A stretch of DNA of 40,201 bases from assembly GCA_902478995.1 (NCBI GenBank), contig CABSNF010000007.1, positions 1-40,201 of the forward strand, given 5' to 3'. The notes under the pieces are model-generated. The model ran no database searches. It worked only from the letters and a program-made list of their open reading frames with translations, and was not told where the DNA came from. Position 1 is the first letter of the stretch; every line of letters begins with the position of its first letter. Positions 32,369 through 40,201 of this stretch are shown one piece after another. The DNA is from an uncultured Collinsella sp. (lineage in GTDB: Bacteria > Actinomycetota > Coriobacteriia > Coriobacteriales > Coriobacteriaceae). The position numbers and the translations under genes were made by a program.

Positions 32369-33583
32369 ATGAAATACGACTTTAGCTCGCTTATCGACCG
32401 CCACGGCATGGACTCCATCGCCGTTGACTCTTGGGGTGAGATCCCAGGTATGGCCCCGAACGCACCCGACGAGGGCTTCGACCGCATTCCCATGTGGGTG
32501 GCCGACATGAACTTTGCCACGGTGCCCACGGTCCAGGAACACATCATTCAGCGCGCCCAGCATCCCATGTTTGGCTACTTTAACCCGCGCCCCGAGTATT
32601 TCGACCGCATCATCGAATGGCAGAGCCGCCGTAATGGCGTCGAAGGCCTGGCGCCCGAGCACATCGGCTACGAAAACGGCGTGCTGGGCGGTGTCGTGTC
32701 GACGCTGCGCGCGTATGTCCAGCCGGGCGATGCGGTGCTGGTCCATAGCCCCACCTACATCGGCTTTACCAAGTCCATCGAAGCCGCGGGCTATCGTATT
32801 GTCCACAGCCCGCTTAAGCTCGACGACCAAGGCGTGTGGCGTATGGACTTTGAGGACATGGAGCGCAAGCTCGCCCAAAACCACATCCATGCCGCGGTGT
32901 TCTGCTCGCCGCACAATCCCTGCGGCCGCGTATGGGAGCGCGACGAGATCGAGCGCGCCATGGACAACTATCGCCAGCACGATTGCGTGGTGATCTCGGA
33001 TGAGATTTGGTCCGATATCATCCTGCCGGGACACAGACACATCCCGACGCAGTCGGTGAGCGAGGATGCCCGCATGCGCACGGTTGCCCTCTATGCGCCG
33101 AGCAAGACGTTTAACCTGGCGGGCCTGGTCGGCAGCTACCACATCATCTACAACGAGACGCTGCGCGACCGCGTGTGCGCCGTGTCCAACAAGACCCACT
33201 ACAACGAGATGAACGTCCTCTCCATGCATGCGCTTATCGGTGCCTACCAGCCGCAGGGCTACGAGTGGGTGGACGAGCTCAACCAGGTGCTTGCCGGTAA
33301 TATCGAGTACTTCTGCACGTATGCAGAAAAACACTGGAAGGGCGTCGCGTTTTCGCGTCCGCAGGGCACGTACATGGTGTTTCTGGACTGCACCGAGTGG
33401 TGCCGCGAGCATGGCCGCGATATTCAGTGGTTGCTCGACGAGGGGGCGCGCGTGGGCGTGGGGTATCAGGACGGCCGTCCGTTCCACGGGCCCTGCCACA
33501 TTCGCGTGAATCTGGCGCTGCCGCTTTCGCGCGTGAGGGAAGCGTGCGACCGCTTGGACCGCTACGTTTTTAATGCACGGTAA
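32369..33583 (+). CDS. MalY/PatB-family PLP aminotransferase or C-S lyase
   Basis: The 404-aa fold-type I PLP enzyme starts at 32369, seven bases after GGGAG. Hallmarks: RIPMWVADMNFATVP near the N-terminus, HPMFGYFNPRPEYFD, SPTYIGFTKSI, the PLP-binding SPHNPCGRVW and ISDEIWSDI, the Schiff-base lysine in APSKTFNLAGLVGSY, and the C-terminal substrate arginine in GPCHIRVNLALP. MalY/PatB enzymes cleave cystathionine or related thioethers (beta C-S lyase) and some are aminotransferases. It is cytosolic and monocistronic. Its actual substrate is not decidable from sequence. Confidence 0.93.
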   Translation: MKYDFSSLIDRHGMDSIAVDSWGEIPGMAPNAPDEGFDRIPMWVADMNFATVPTVQEHIIQRAQHPMFGYFNPRPEYFDRIIEWQSRRNGVEGLAPEHIGYENGVLGGVVSTLRAYVQPGDAVLVHSPTYIGFTKSIEAAGYRIVHSPLKLDDQGVWRMDFEDMERKLAQNHIHAAVFCSPHNPCGRVWERDEIERAMDNYRQHDCVVISDEIWSDIILPGHRHIPTQSVSEDARMRTVALYAPSKTFNLAGLVGSYHIIYNETLRDRVCAVSNKTHYNEMNVLSMHALIGAYQPQGYEWVDELNQVLAGNIEYFCTYAEKHWKGVAFSRPQGTYMVFLDCTEWCREHGRDIQWLLDEGARVGVGYQDGRPFHGPCHIRVNLALPLSRVREACDRLDRYVFNAR

Positions 33584-33597
33584 GCGCGCACTGCATG

Positions 33598-33631
33598 CGG
33601 GGCCTTCTGCCAGGTCGGCTAGAAGGCCCCG
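33598..33631. terminator. Hairpin between convergent genes
   Basis: CGGGGCCTTCT (33598-33608) pairs perfectly with AGAAGGCCCCG (33621-33631) around 12 bases. It has no strong T-run on either side but lies where transcripts from both sides should end. Confidence 0.65.
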
Positions 33632-33678
33632 TGTGGTAAGGCATCTGTAACCATTGGGCGCAGACCTGCTGCGGAGGT

Positions 33679-34161
33679 TTATTTTTCTTGAATCTGCTTG
33701 CCGCAAAGATGCTCAATCGAAATCTCGTAGAGTTGGACGCCCTTGATGTCCTTGGCGATTTCCTCCTCGACTTCTTCGGCAGAAGGGTAGTACTTAAGCG
33801 CGAGCTGGCGGACTTTGTCCTCGATGAATGCAGGCGCCTCATCAACCAGGCGACAACGGCCAAAGACCACGGTACTCATAACGTAGGGAGCCCAGTCATT
33901 GTCCTTATACCACTCGTTACCGTAAACGGTAAAGCAGATCTTGTCATCGCGTTTGAGTGCGTCGACCTTGTGGCCGGCTTTGGCGCCATGGAAATAAATC
34001 TTGTCGTGCTCGGCGTCAAAGAAGTAGTTGACGGGAATGGCATAGGGGTAGCCATCATCGCCGTTGACGGCAAAGACGCCGCGCTTGCAGGTGGCGAGCA
34101 ACTTGCGCGCTTCCTCGTCAGTGATGGCGCGTTTCTTTCGACGTAAGGGCCTAAACATCAT
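33679..34161 (-). CDS. Pyridoxamine 5'-phosphate oxidase-like flavoprotein (NimA-like)
   Basis: The 160-aa split-barrel protein starts at 34161 (or the next ATG codon) behind AAAGGAAG. Motifs: MRRKKRAITDEEA-like start (FRPLRRKKRAITDEEARKLL), GVFAVNGDDGYPYAIPVNY, DKIYFHGAKAGHKVDAL, DKICFTVYG and STVVFGRCRLVDE. This is the pattern of the NimA group within the PNPOx-like FMN-binding family. Some members reduce nitroimidazoles; most are uncharacterised. It lies 38 bases after the hybrid kinase gene on the same strand and could be co-transcribed. Confidence 0.88.
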   Translation of the reverse strand: MMFRPLRRKKRAITDEEARKLLATCKRGVFAVNGDDGYPYAIPVNYFFDAEHDKIYFHGAKAGHKVDALKRDDKICFTVYGNEWYKDNDWAPYVMSTVVFGRCRLVDEAPAFIEDKVRQLALKYYPSAEEVEEEIAKDIKGVQLYEISIEHLCGKQIQEK

Positions 34162-34199
34162 TGGCTTCCTTTCTGCTGCGTATGGTGGTTGAGCACAAA

Positions 34200-37003
34200 C
34201 TATAGCGAAACAGCTCCGTATTTCTTGATGCGGGCGAGCATGTTTTTGAGCTTGTTAAAGTCGACCGGTTTGGACAGATGGGCGTTCATGCCGGCGTCGT
34301 GTGCCGCCTTGGCGTCCTCGGCGAAGGCGTTGGCGGTGAGCGCGATGATGGGGATGTCGGCTGCATCGACCTTCTCGCTCAGGCGAATCGCGCGGGTTGC
34401 CTCGTAGCCGTCCATGCCTGGCATCATGATGTCCATCAGAATCGCATCGAAGCTGCCGGCGGGACGGCCAACGTATAGGTCGACCGCTTCGTTGCCATCG
34501 GCGGCGCGAGTTACGACAATGCCTTCGCTTTCGAGCAGCGCCTGGGCAATCTCGGCATTCAATTCGTTGTCTTCGGCGAGCAGCACGTTCATGTCGGCGA
34601 GCGAGCAGTCGAGCGCCCTCTCGACCGTATCTGCCCGCGTCTGAGGGTTCTTGTCGATATCGAGCGGAATCTCCACGTAGAACGAAGTGCCCACATGGAG
34701 CTCACTGGTGACTTCGATGGTACCGCCCATCAGTTCAATAAGCGACTTGACGATTGGCATGCCCATGCCGGTTCCTTGGAACTTGCTGCGCGCATTGTCA
34801 CCTTCTTGTGCAAACGGCTCATAGATATGCTTTAAAAACTCAGGCGTCATGCCAATGCCGGTATCCGAGACGCTAAAGCAAAAGAGAGCGCGCCCGTTAT
34901 CGAGTGGCTTGGTCTTTGAGCTAAAGGTGACGGAGCCGCCGTGCTTGTTGTACTTAATGCTGTTGTCTAACAGGTTGATCATGATCTGTCGGATATGGGT
35001 GGGGCTGCCGATCATGTATGGCCCCGTGGCGTACGGCAGACTATTGTCCTGCATTGTGATGCCGTTACTGGACGCGCGGAGCTTGCACAGCACCAGTGTA
35101 TCGTCACAGAGCTCTTTGAGGTTAAAAGGCGCATGCTCCAGTGTTAGCTTGCGGTCTTCGATTTTGCCCATCTCGAGGATGTCGTTGATTAGCGAGAGCA
35201 GGTGATTGGCGGCAACGCGCGCCTTGGCACGGCTCTCGCGGGCGACTTGGATATCGCCTTCCTTCAATTCCTCGATCTCGATAAGGCCCAGGATACCGTT
35301 GAGCGGCGTACGGATGTCGTGGCTCATGCGCGTGAGGAATGCCGTCTTGGCGGCGTTGGCGGCATCGGCTTTTTTGCGCTCGGTCCGAGCGCGTACGAGC
35401 GCCCAGATGAGCAGGACGATGCCGACCGACAACATACCGATGAGGGCAGCTGCAACGGCGGCACGGTTGCGATAAAGGAATTGAAGCGTGTTGGATTCCT
35501 GGGCCGTGTACGACGTGGAGGAGTAATTGCTTGCGGAGAGCGATTCTCCGGCATTGATGATGCCCTTGTTGATGATTCCCAACAGCTCGGGTTTTCCGCG
35601 CGAAATCCAGCACGAGAGCTCACAGGTGTCAGGGAGCTCGGTCGTCTCGTAGCCTTCGAGATCATAACGGTCGCCGATGGTTTTTACACGTGAACTGGGA
35701 GCGACGATGCAGTGTGCCGTTCCCTTCCTGAGGGCGTCGAACGCTTCATCGGCGGATTGGTATTCGGTCACGGTCGCTGTGGGGAACAGACTTTCGAGTA
35801 CATTTCGGTTGATAAACGATGATTTGGTGCAGGCGATGTTCTGAAGGTCTTTGTTCAGGTTGCCGCCGGTGTGGATGGCGGTGAGGGACACGGTTCCCAA
35901 CGATACCGACTGCACAACGCCAGATTGCTCGGCAAACCAGTAATCTCGGTATACCGGCAGCGCAGCGTCGATGCTTCCCTTTGACAGGGCCTTTGACATC
36001 ATCTTGTAGCTATCAAAGGCGACGGTTTTGACCGTAATGCCAAATTTATCGTGCAACGTCGTCGCAAGCGATGCGAGCGAGCCTTCCATTTTGCCGTCTT
36101 CGTCTTCGTTGCAGTAGGGGAGTTTGCCCGTAATGTAGCCAAACGTGATGGTGTTGTCATTTGCTTTGAGCCAGGAACGTTCGGGGCCGTTGAGCGATGA
36201 TGAACCGCTGTTTTGGGCCGAGTAGTTAGATTTGACTTCGTCGATATAGCGTGGGTTGACGCGGGCGATTGCCGACATGGCGGCATTGATGTCGTTCATC
36301 AGGTCGGGACGGCTTTTGGGAACGGCAAGATAGTAGTCGTTCGAACCAATGTAGAACATGGGGGAGGCACTGGGCGACGAGATCGTGTCGTTCATGATGA
36401 CGGCATCGACCTCGTTGTTTGCGAGCGCGTCAAAGAGAACGGAGTCTCCGTCATACTCCCTGTATGTGCAGGCGATTCCTTCGTTGGTGAGCCACTGCTG
36501 GCCAACGAAGGTTTGCATAACGCCGGGGTTGTAGCCGATGGTAAGGCCCTGGAGCGCTTGGGGGTCACCCTTGGCCAGATCGTCGCGATCGGGCCTGGCG
36601 TAGATGTAGTAGCGTTCGATGCCCTCGGGGTTCGAGGAAAAGAGCAACTTTTGGGCGCGTTCCTCGGAGTAGAGATGTTGGGCATGAGGTCGATTTCGCC
36701 TGCCTCGAGCATGTCCATAAGCTCGGTGAAGGTGCCGGTGACGTATTCGTACCGCCAGCCGGGCGTGTAGTACGACAGGGTCTGGAGGTACTCGTAGCCC
36801 CATCCCGAGAGACGCTCGCCGGGAGTGCCGTCCTGGAAGCCCTCGTTGTTGACGAGCCAGCCGACGCGGACCGTCTTGACTGGCTGGCTAGAGTCAGCGG
36901 CAAAAGCCTGGACAGGCGCGATAGAACTCAGCACGGCAAGCGCGGCGAGCACAATGGCCAGGGCGCGACATATAACTGAACGAAGGACAGTGGCAGCTCT
37001 CAC
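34200..37003 (-). pseudogene. Hybrid sensor kinase with two substrate-binding domains, single-base frameshift
   Basis: The N-terminal frame starts at the GTG at 37003 after AGGA, with a signal peptide ending near AFA-AD, then VRVGWLVNNEGFQDG and IDLMPNIS. Near 36670 the frame must change to continue YSEERAQKLLFSS. One base appears to be missing. The second frame gives the rest: two periplasmic-binding (SBP_bac_3) domains, a helix (AAALIGMLSVGIVLLIWALV), HisKA with MSHDIRTPLNGILG, ATPase motifs LLDNSIKYN, DTGIGM and GTGMGM, and a C-terminal receiver (LAEDNELN, DAILMDIMMPGMDG, LSKPVDF). The intact protein would have about 934 residues. It would sense an amino acid or similar solute outside the cell and relay phosphate to a separate Hpt protein. 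Real frameshift versus assembly error is open. Confidence 0.88.
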
Positions 37004-37076
37004 ATGCAATCCTAACGAATCGAGACATTACCGCATAAGGATACCAGCTCAGCCTGCCCAGTCGGCAGCTGGTGGT

Positions 37077-37103
37077 CATTGGGGACGTTCTTAAACGACT
37101 AGT
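37077..37103. repeat. GACGTTCTT repeat, half copy
   Basis: It matches the left arm and spacer of the palindrome at 30194 in 25 of 27 bases but lacks the right arm. It lies in the divergent region between the hybrid kinase and the channel gene, just upstream of TTCCGT-17-GACAAT, a possible channel-gene promoter. Confidence 0.75.
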
Positions 37104-37171
37104 TCCGTTTGCGGGGGAGGCGTGGGACAATACCGAGCGAACGTGATTTGTTGTCCGTGGAAAGGGTCGCG

Positions 37172-37597
37172 ATGAAAAAGCTCAGGACGCTTGCTGACGT
37201 TTTGCGCCAGGCGGGCTTCGTGCGCATTACGGAGCTGTTCCTCGTCTTCTATCTGCTGTGCTCGACGGCCGTCTGGTTGTCCGAGCCCACGACCCTTACG
37301 TTTGGCGATGGTCTCTGGTTTAGCTTTGAGACGGTCTCGACCATCGGCTTTGGCGATATCCCGGCCGAAACGCCGGTCGCCCGCGCGATTACCGTTGTCC
37401 TGAGCGTTATCAGCATCTTCTACATTGCCATGCTCACGGGCGTGGCGGTGAACTACTGCAATACGCTCATCAAGATGCGCCAAAAGGACACCATGGCGCG
37501 CTTTATGGACGATCTGGAGCATTTGGAAGAGCTCGATCGCGACGAGCTCGCCGATCTTTCGCGTCGTGTGCGCGAGTATCGTCGACGCCAGCGCTAG
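37172..37597 (+). CDS. Two-helix potassium channel
   Basis: The 141-aa product starts at the ATG at 37172 behind AAAGGG. It has a helix at about 19-37 (LFLVFYLLCSTAVWL), a pore loop with LWFSFETVSTIGFGDIPAETP including the K+ selectivity filter TIGFGD, an inner helix at about 67-95 (AITVVLSVISIFYIAMLTGVAV), and a charged cytoplasmic coiled tail (MDDLEHLEELDRDELADL). This is the Ion_trans_2/KcsA-like layout with GFGD in place of GYGD. It lacks RCK or sensor domains, so gating is by unknown means. Confidence 0.92.
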   Translation: MKKLRTLADVLRQAGFVRITELFLVFYLLCSTAVWLSEPTTLTFGDGLWFSFETVSTIGFGDIPAETPVARAITVVLSVISIFYIAMLTGVAVNYCNTLIKMRQKDTMARFMDDLEHLEELDRDELADLSRRVREYRRRQR

Positions 37598-37633
37598 AAC
37601 GGGCGCTGCGCGTCATGACGAGGGGGACTGAAT

Positions 37634-38167
37634 ATGAATATCACGGTATACCTGGGCGCCAGCGTTGGTAACGACCCAGCATTTCTGCCTGCGGTGCAAG
37701 AGCTGGGCAACTGGATTGGCTCCAACGGGCACGCGCTGGTATACGGCGGGTCCAAATCGGGCCTGATGGGCGCGCTCGCCGATAGCGTACTCGAGGCAGG
37801 TGGACACGTGACGGGTGTTGAGCCGAGCTTTTTTATAGAGGCCGAGTTTCAGCACGACGGCATCGATGACCTCATCGTGACGAGCGATATGGCCGAGCGT
37901 AAGGACAAGATGATCGAGCTCGGTGATGCGTTCATCGCATTTCCGGGCGGCACGGGCACGCTCGAGGAGATTGCCGAGGTCATGTCCGCGGTGTCGTTGG
38001 GGCACCTGAGTGCTCCGTGCATCCTGTATAACCTGGACGGTTACTACAACGACCTCAAGGCGCTGCTCGGGCACATGATTGATAAGGGGCTTTCGAGCCC
38101 GAGGCGCCAGCAAGGCATTTACTTTGCCGACGATTTGCGCGAGATTGTCTCGATTATCAACGGATAA
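37634..38167 (+). CDS. LOG-family protein (TIGR00730-type)
   Basis: The 177-aa Rossmann protein starts at 37634 behind GAGGGGG. Signature motifs: VYLGASVGNDP at the N-terminus, YGGSKSGLMGALADSVL, the catalytic region SDMAERKDKMIELGDAFIAFPGGTGTLEEI (seen in parts), ending with EVMSAVSLG. LOG enzymes hydrolyse nucleoside 5'-monophosphates such as cytokinin ribotides to base and ribose 5-phosphate; bacterial versions often act on AMP-like substrates. It follows the channel gene by 36 bases and may share its transcript. Confidence 0.92.
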   Translation: MNITVYLGASVGNDPAFLPAVQELGNWIGSNGHALVYGGSKSGLMGALADSVLEAGGHVTGVEPSFFIEAEFQHDGIDDLIVTSDMAERKDKMIELGDAFIAFPGGTGTLEEIAEVMSAVSLGHLSAPCILYNLDGYYNDLKALLGHMIDKGLSSPRRQQGIYFADDLREIVSIING

Positions 38168-38292
38168 GTCTTGAGCCTGCCCCACTATGACTCCCAATGG
38201 TGCCGTTTGTGGCGCAGATGGTTGGCTTGTCTGGGCAACGCTCGCTCTACAATAAAACGTAATTATGTCGACTTTGACCGCGGGAGGACCCG

Positions 38293-39597
38293 ATGGACAA
38301 CCTTGCCAAACCCACAAACCGCGCGCTGTTTTTAGTTAGCGTTGCCGTGACCGGTGCGTTCGCAGGTGCCGCGGTCTGGCTGTTCTTTTTTGCGATGGAG
38401 CACGGTATCGACTATCTGTGGACCGAGATCCCCCACATGCTGGGCGCGGCGTCGCCCGAACTCGCCAGCGGCCCGTTCGGTTTTCTGCCGTATCCGTTTT
38501 TTGTCTGCCTGCTGGGCGGCCTGCTGATCGGTCTGTACGAAAAGCTTACGGGCACCAAGACCGACGACCTCAACCAGGTGATGGCTAAGGTTAAGCAAGA
38601 TGGGCGCTACCCGTATGACAATCTGGGCAGGCTTTCGCTCGCGGCATTGCTGCCGCTGCTGTTTGGCGGAAGTATTGGACCGGAGGCCGGCCTGACCGGC
38701 GTTATCGCGGGTCTGTGCAGCTGGGTCGGCGACCGCATGCGCCGCTTTGGCGCCGAGTTTAGGGAGCTCACGCTGCTGGGCACCCAGGCCGCGCTGACGG
38801 CGCTCTTTACCGCGCCCGTCTTTGGCTTTGTGGCGCCGCTCGCCGGTAGCGCCGACGGCCAGGGCGAAGACGCCGACGATGGGTCCGCGTCCGGCGAGAT
38901 CACCATCAAGCTGCCCAAGGCACAGAAGACTGTGGTCTACGGTATCGCGATCGCTGGCGGTCTGGGCACCTACCTGCTGCTTGGCCAACTTGTGGGCGGC
39001 GGCATGGGCATGCCCAGGTTCGAGGCCGCCGAGGTGGGCAACCTGGAGCTTGCCTGGCTCATCCCGCTGGCGTTGGTTGGCACCGTTTGCGGCTGGCTGT
39101 ACTTTGTCTCGGAGCACGCGAGCGAGGCGCTGTCCCATGCAATAGGGGAGCGTCCTGTCGTCAAGGCCATGCTGGCTGGTCTGGCGCTCGCCATCTGCGG
39201 CACGGTCTTGCCCTACACCATGTTTGCCGGCGAGACCCAGGCCGATGTACTTATGGAGACCTACCTCACCATTCCCGCCGGCGTGCTTATCGCGACCGGT
39301 CTTGTTAAGGCCATGCTGACGCCCGCCCTCATCAACCTTGGTTGGCGCGGCGGCCACTTCTTCCCCGTTATCTTCTCGGGCGTAAGCCTGGGCTATGGCC
39401 TTGCCATCCTCACCGGCGCAGATCCGGTCTTTTGCGTCGCCGTCTGCACGGCATCGACGATGGGCGCCGTCATGCGCCAGCCTGTCATGGTTGTGGGCCT
39501 GCTGCTTATGTGTTTCCCACTCAAGGGTATCGTCTGCATGATTATCGCGGCCGTCATCGCCGCCGGCATCCCGCTGCCCAAGCCGCTGCGCAAGTAG
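38293..39597 (+). CDS. ClC-family chloride channel or antiporter
   Basis: The 434-aa membrane protein starts at 38293 behind GGGAGG. About ten hydrophobic segments are present. The ClC signature appears as FGGSIGPEAGLTGVIAGL (GxGPE-type selectivity helix) and, in the second half, GWRGGHFFPVIFSGVSLGYG. A charged insertion (GSADGQGEDADDGSASGE) lies near residues 185-205. The proton-glutamate position of exchangers is not clearly identifiable, so channel or fluoride/chloride exchanger cannot be told apart. A TACAAT box near 38250 is a possible promoter. It stands alone. Confidence 0.92.
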   Translation: MDNLAKPTNRALFLVSVAVTGAFAGAAVWLFFFAMEHGIDYLWTEIPHMLGAASPELASGPFGFLPYPFFVCLLGGLLIGLYEKLTGTKTDDLNQVMAKVKQDGRYPYDNLGRLSLAALLPLLFGGSIGPEAGLTGVIAGLCSWVGDRMRRFGAEFRELTLLGTQAALTALFTAPVFGFVAPLAGSADGQGEDADDGSASGEITIKLPKAQKTVVYGIAIAGGLGTYLLLGQLVGGGMGMPRFEAAEVGNLELAWLIPLALVGTVCGWLYFVSEHASEALSHAIGERPVVKAMLAGLALAICGTVLPYTMFAGETQADVLMETYLTIPAGVLIATGLVKAMLTPALINLGWRGGHFFPVIFSGVSLGYGLAILTGADPVFCVAVCTASTMGAVMRQPVMVVGLLLMCFPLKGIVCMIIAAVIAAGIPLPKPLRK

Positions 39598-39691
39598 CAC
39601 GGTAGCGCGCAGTCAGTACAAACATCTCAAGTCCGGTGCGGGCGCTGTGTCACGGATTTGCGGGTGGACTGGATTTCGTTCGGTATCGGCG

Positions 39692-40152
39692 CTACTTCCA
39701 AATTGCAAGCGCGGCGGTGCCCAGTACGATGAGGGCGAGACCGATGGCGCTGCGGCGGGAGAGTTTTTCGTTGAATGCCAGGCGCGCAAATAGCACCGAT
39801 ACGACAATCGATAGTTTGTCGATCTGCACCACGACACTCACCTGGCCTGCAGCGATGGCATAGTAATAGAGCAGCCACGATGCTCCAGTCGCGATGCCCG
39901 ATGTTGCGAGAAATGTGAGTTCGCGCCGGTCAACGTGCGTGACCTGCTCCAGTTTTCCCTTGGCTGCCACGATTGCCCATGCCATAACCAGTACCACGCA
40001 GGTGCGGATTGCCGTGGCCAGGTTTGACTCGACGCCTTCGATGCCGATCTTGGCGAGGACGGAGGTGAGTGCCGCGAACACGGCGGCGCCGAGGGCGTAA
40101 GCGAGCCAGGTTCGGTCTTGCTGCTGCTCGGGTTCGGCGGACTGCTTCTTCT
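39692..40152 (-). CDS. EamA-family small transporter (5' end cut by contig end)
   Basis: At least 153 codons end at the stop at 39692. The visible protein has four helices: WLAYALGAAVFAALTSVLAKIGI, NLATAIRTCVVLVMAWAIVAA, FLATSGIATGASWLLYYYAIAAG and LSRRSAIGLALIVLGTAALAIW, with the typical VVQIDKLSIVVSVLFARLAFNEKLS between helices 3 and 4. This matches single-domain EamA proteins of the drug/metabolite transporter superfamily, about 140 aa, which work as dimers. An upstream KKQSAEPEQQQD segment enters the adapter, so the true start lies outside or is unclear. Confidence 0.88.
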
Positions 40153-40201
40153 CTGTCTCTTATACACATCTGACGCTGCCGACGAAGCTAGAAGTGTAGA
40201 T
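40153..40201. other. Illumina Nextera i5-side adapter (artefact)
   Basis: CTGTCTCTTATACACATCT (40153-40171) is the reversed mosaic end, followed by GACGCTGCCGACGA (40172-40185), an 8-base index AGCTAGAA (as I recall, the complement of i5 index S515), and GTGTAGAT, the start of the P5 adapter. Not genomic. Confidence 0.98.

Noticed and set aside
32237..33706. 489-codon minus-strand ORF
   Set aside because: Antisense shadow of the PLP enzyme gene.
38332..39600. 422-codon minus-strand ORF
   Set aside because: Antisense to the ClC gene; no hydrophobic pattern or motif.

Overview
The window is one assembled contig of a high-GC, anaerobic Gram-positive gut actinobacterium. Collinsella or a close relative in the Coriobacteriia is the best fit. 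This is inferred from gene content and codon use, because there is no rRNA or other phylogenetic marker here. Both ends are library artefacts: bases 1-40 and 40153-40201 are Illumina Nextera adapter and index sequence, so the biological insert is about 41-40152.

Layout. 41-1354 (minus): 3' end of a lantibiotic-immunity type ABC transporter operon (E-loop ATPase plus truncated permease), with a decayed TetR-type regulator start beside it. 1.6-4.1 kb: short accessory genes, namely a ToxN/AbiQ-like protein with a hairpin-rich leader, a YjdF-family protein with a riboswitch-like leader, a 64-codon ORF behind a 19-bp perfect palindrome, and an iron-sulfur flavoprotein. 4.1-9.1 kb (minus): a type IIA topoisomerase pair (parE-parC) followed by a broken AAA-ATPase gene. 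9.4-10.2 kb: XRE regulator plus four-helix membrane protein. 10.3-15.9 kb (minus): LuxR-type regulator followed by a 1455-aa Tat/LAxTG-type surface protein. 16.5-17.7 kb: PadR regulator, DUF1700-like membrane protein and a small membrane protein.

17.9-19.8 kb is a gene graveyard. It holds a split small ORF, an AT-richer helical-protein gene, a second decayed AAA-ATPase copy, a 47-bp copy of the parC 3' end and a truncated arginase fragment. The order parC end then AAA-ATPase matches that at 4.1-4.9 kb, which suggests an old segmental duplication.

19.8-23.8 kb: an OmpR-type two-component system faces a compact redox operon of a 48-aa CXXC membrane peptide, a NapH/CcoG-like polyferredoxin and a TlpA-like thioredoxin lipoprotein. 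This set probably moves electrons or thiols at the outer face of the membrane. 24.0-27.3 kb: a MacB-like ABC ATPase-permease fusion. 27.3-29.2 kb: two hairpin (MITE-like) elements of about 180 bp bracket one uncharacterised membrane-protein gene.

29.2-40.2 kb: mostly housekeeping and stress genes, comprising a tRNA-dihydrouridine synthase, glutaredoxin, an XRE/zinc-ribbon/TipAS fusion regulator, TrmO, a MalY/PatB aminotransferase, a PNPOx-like flavoprotein, a frameshifted substrate-binding hybrid histidine kinase, a small K+ channel, a LOG-family protein, a ClC channel and an EamA protein cut by the contig end. Two further families of short dispersed palindromes sit between these genes. No tRNA, rRNA, CRISPR array or intact transposase was seen.
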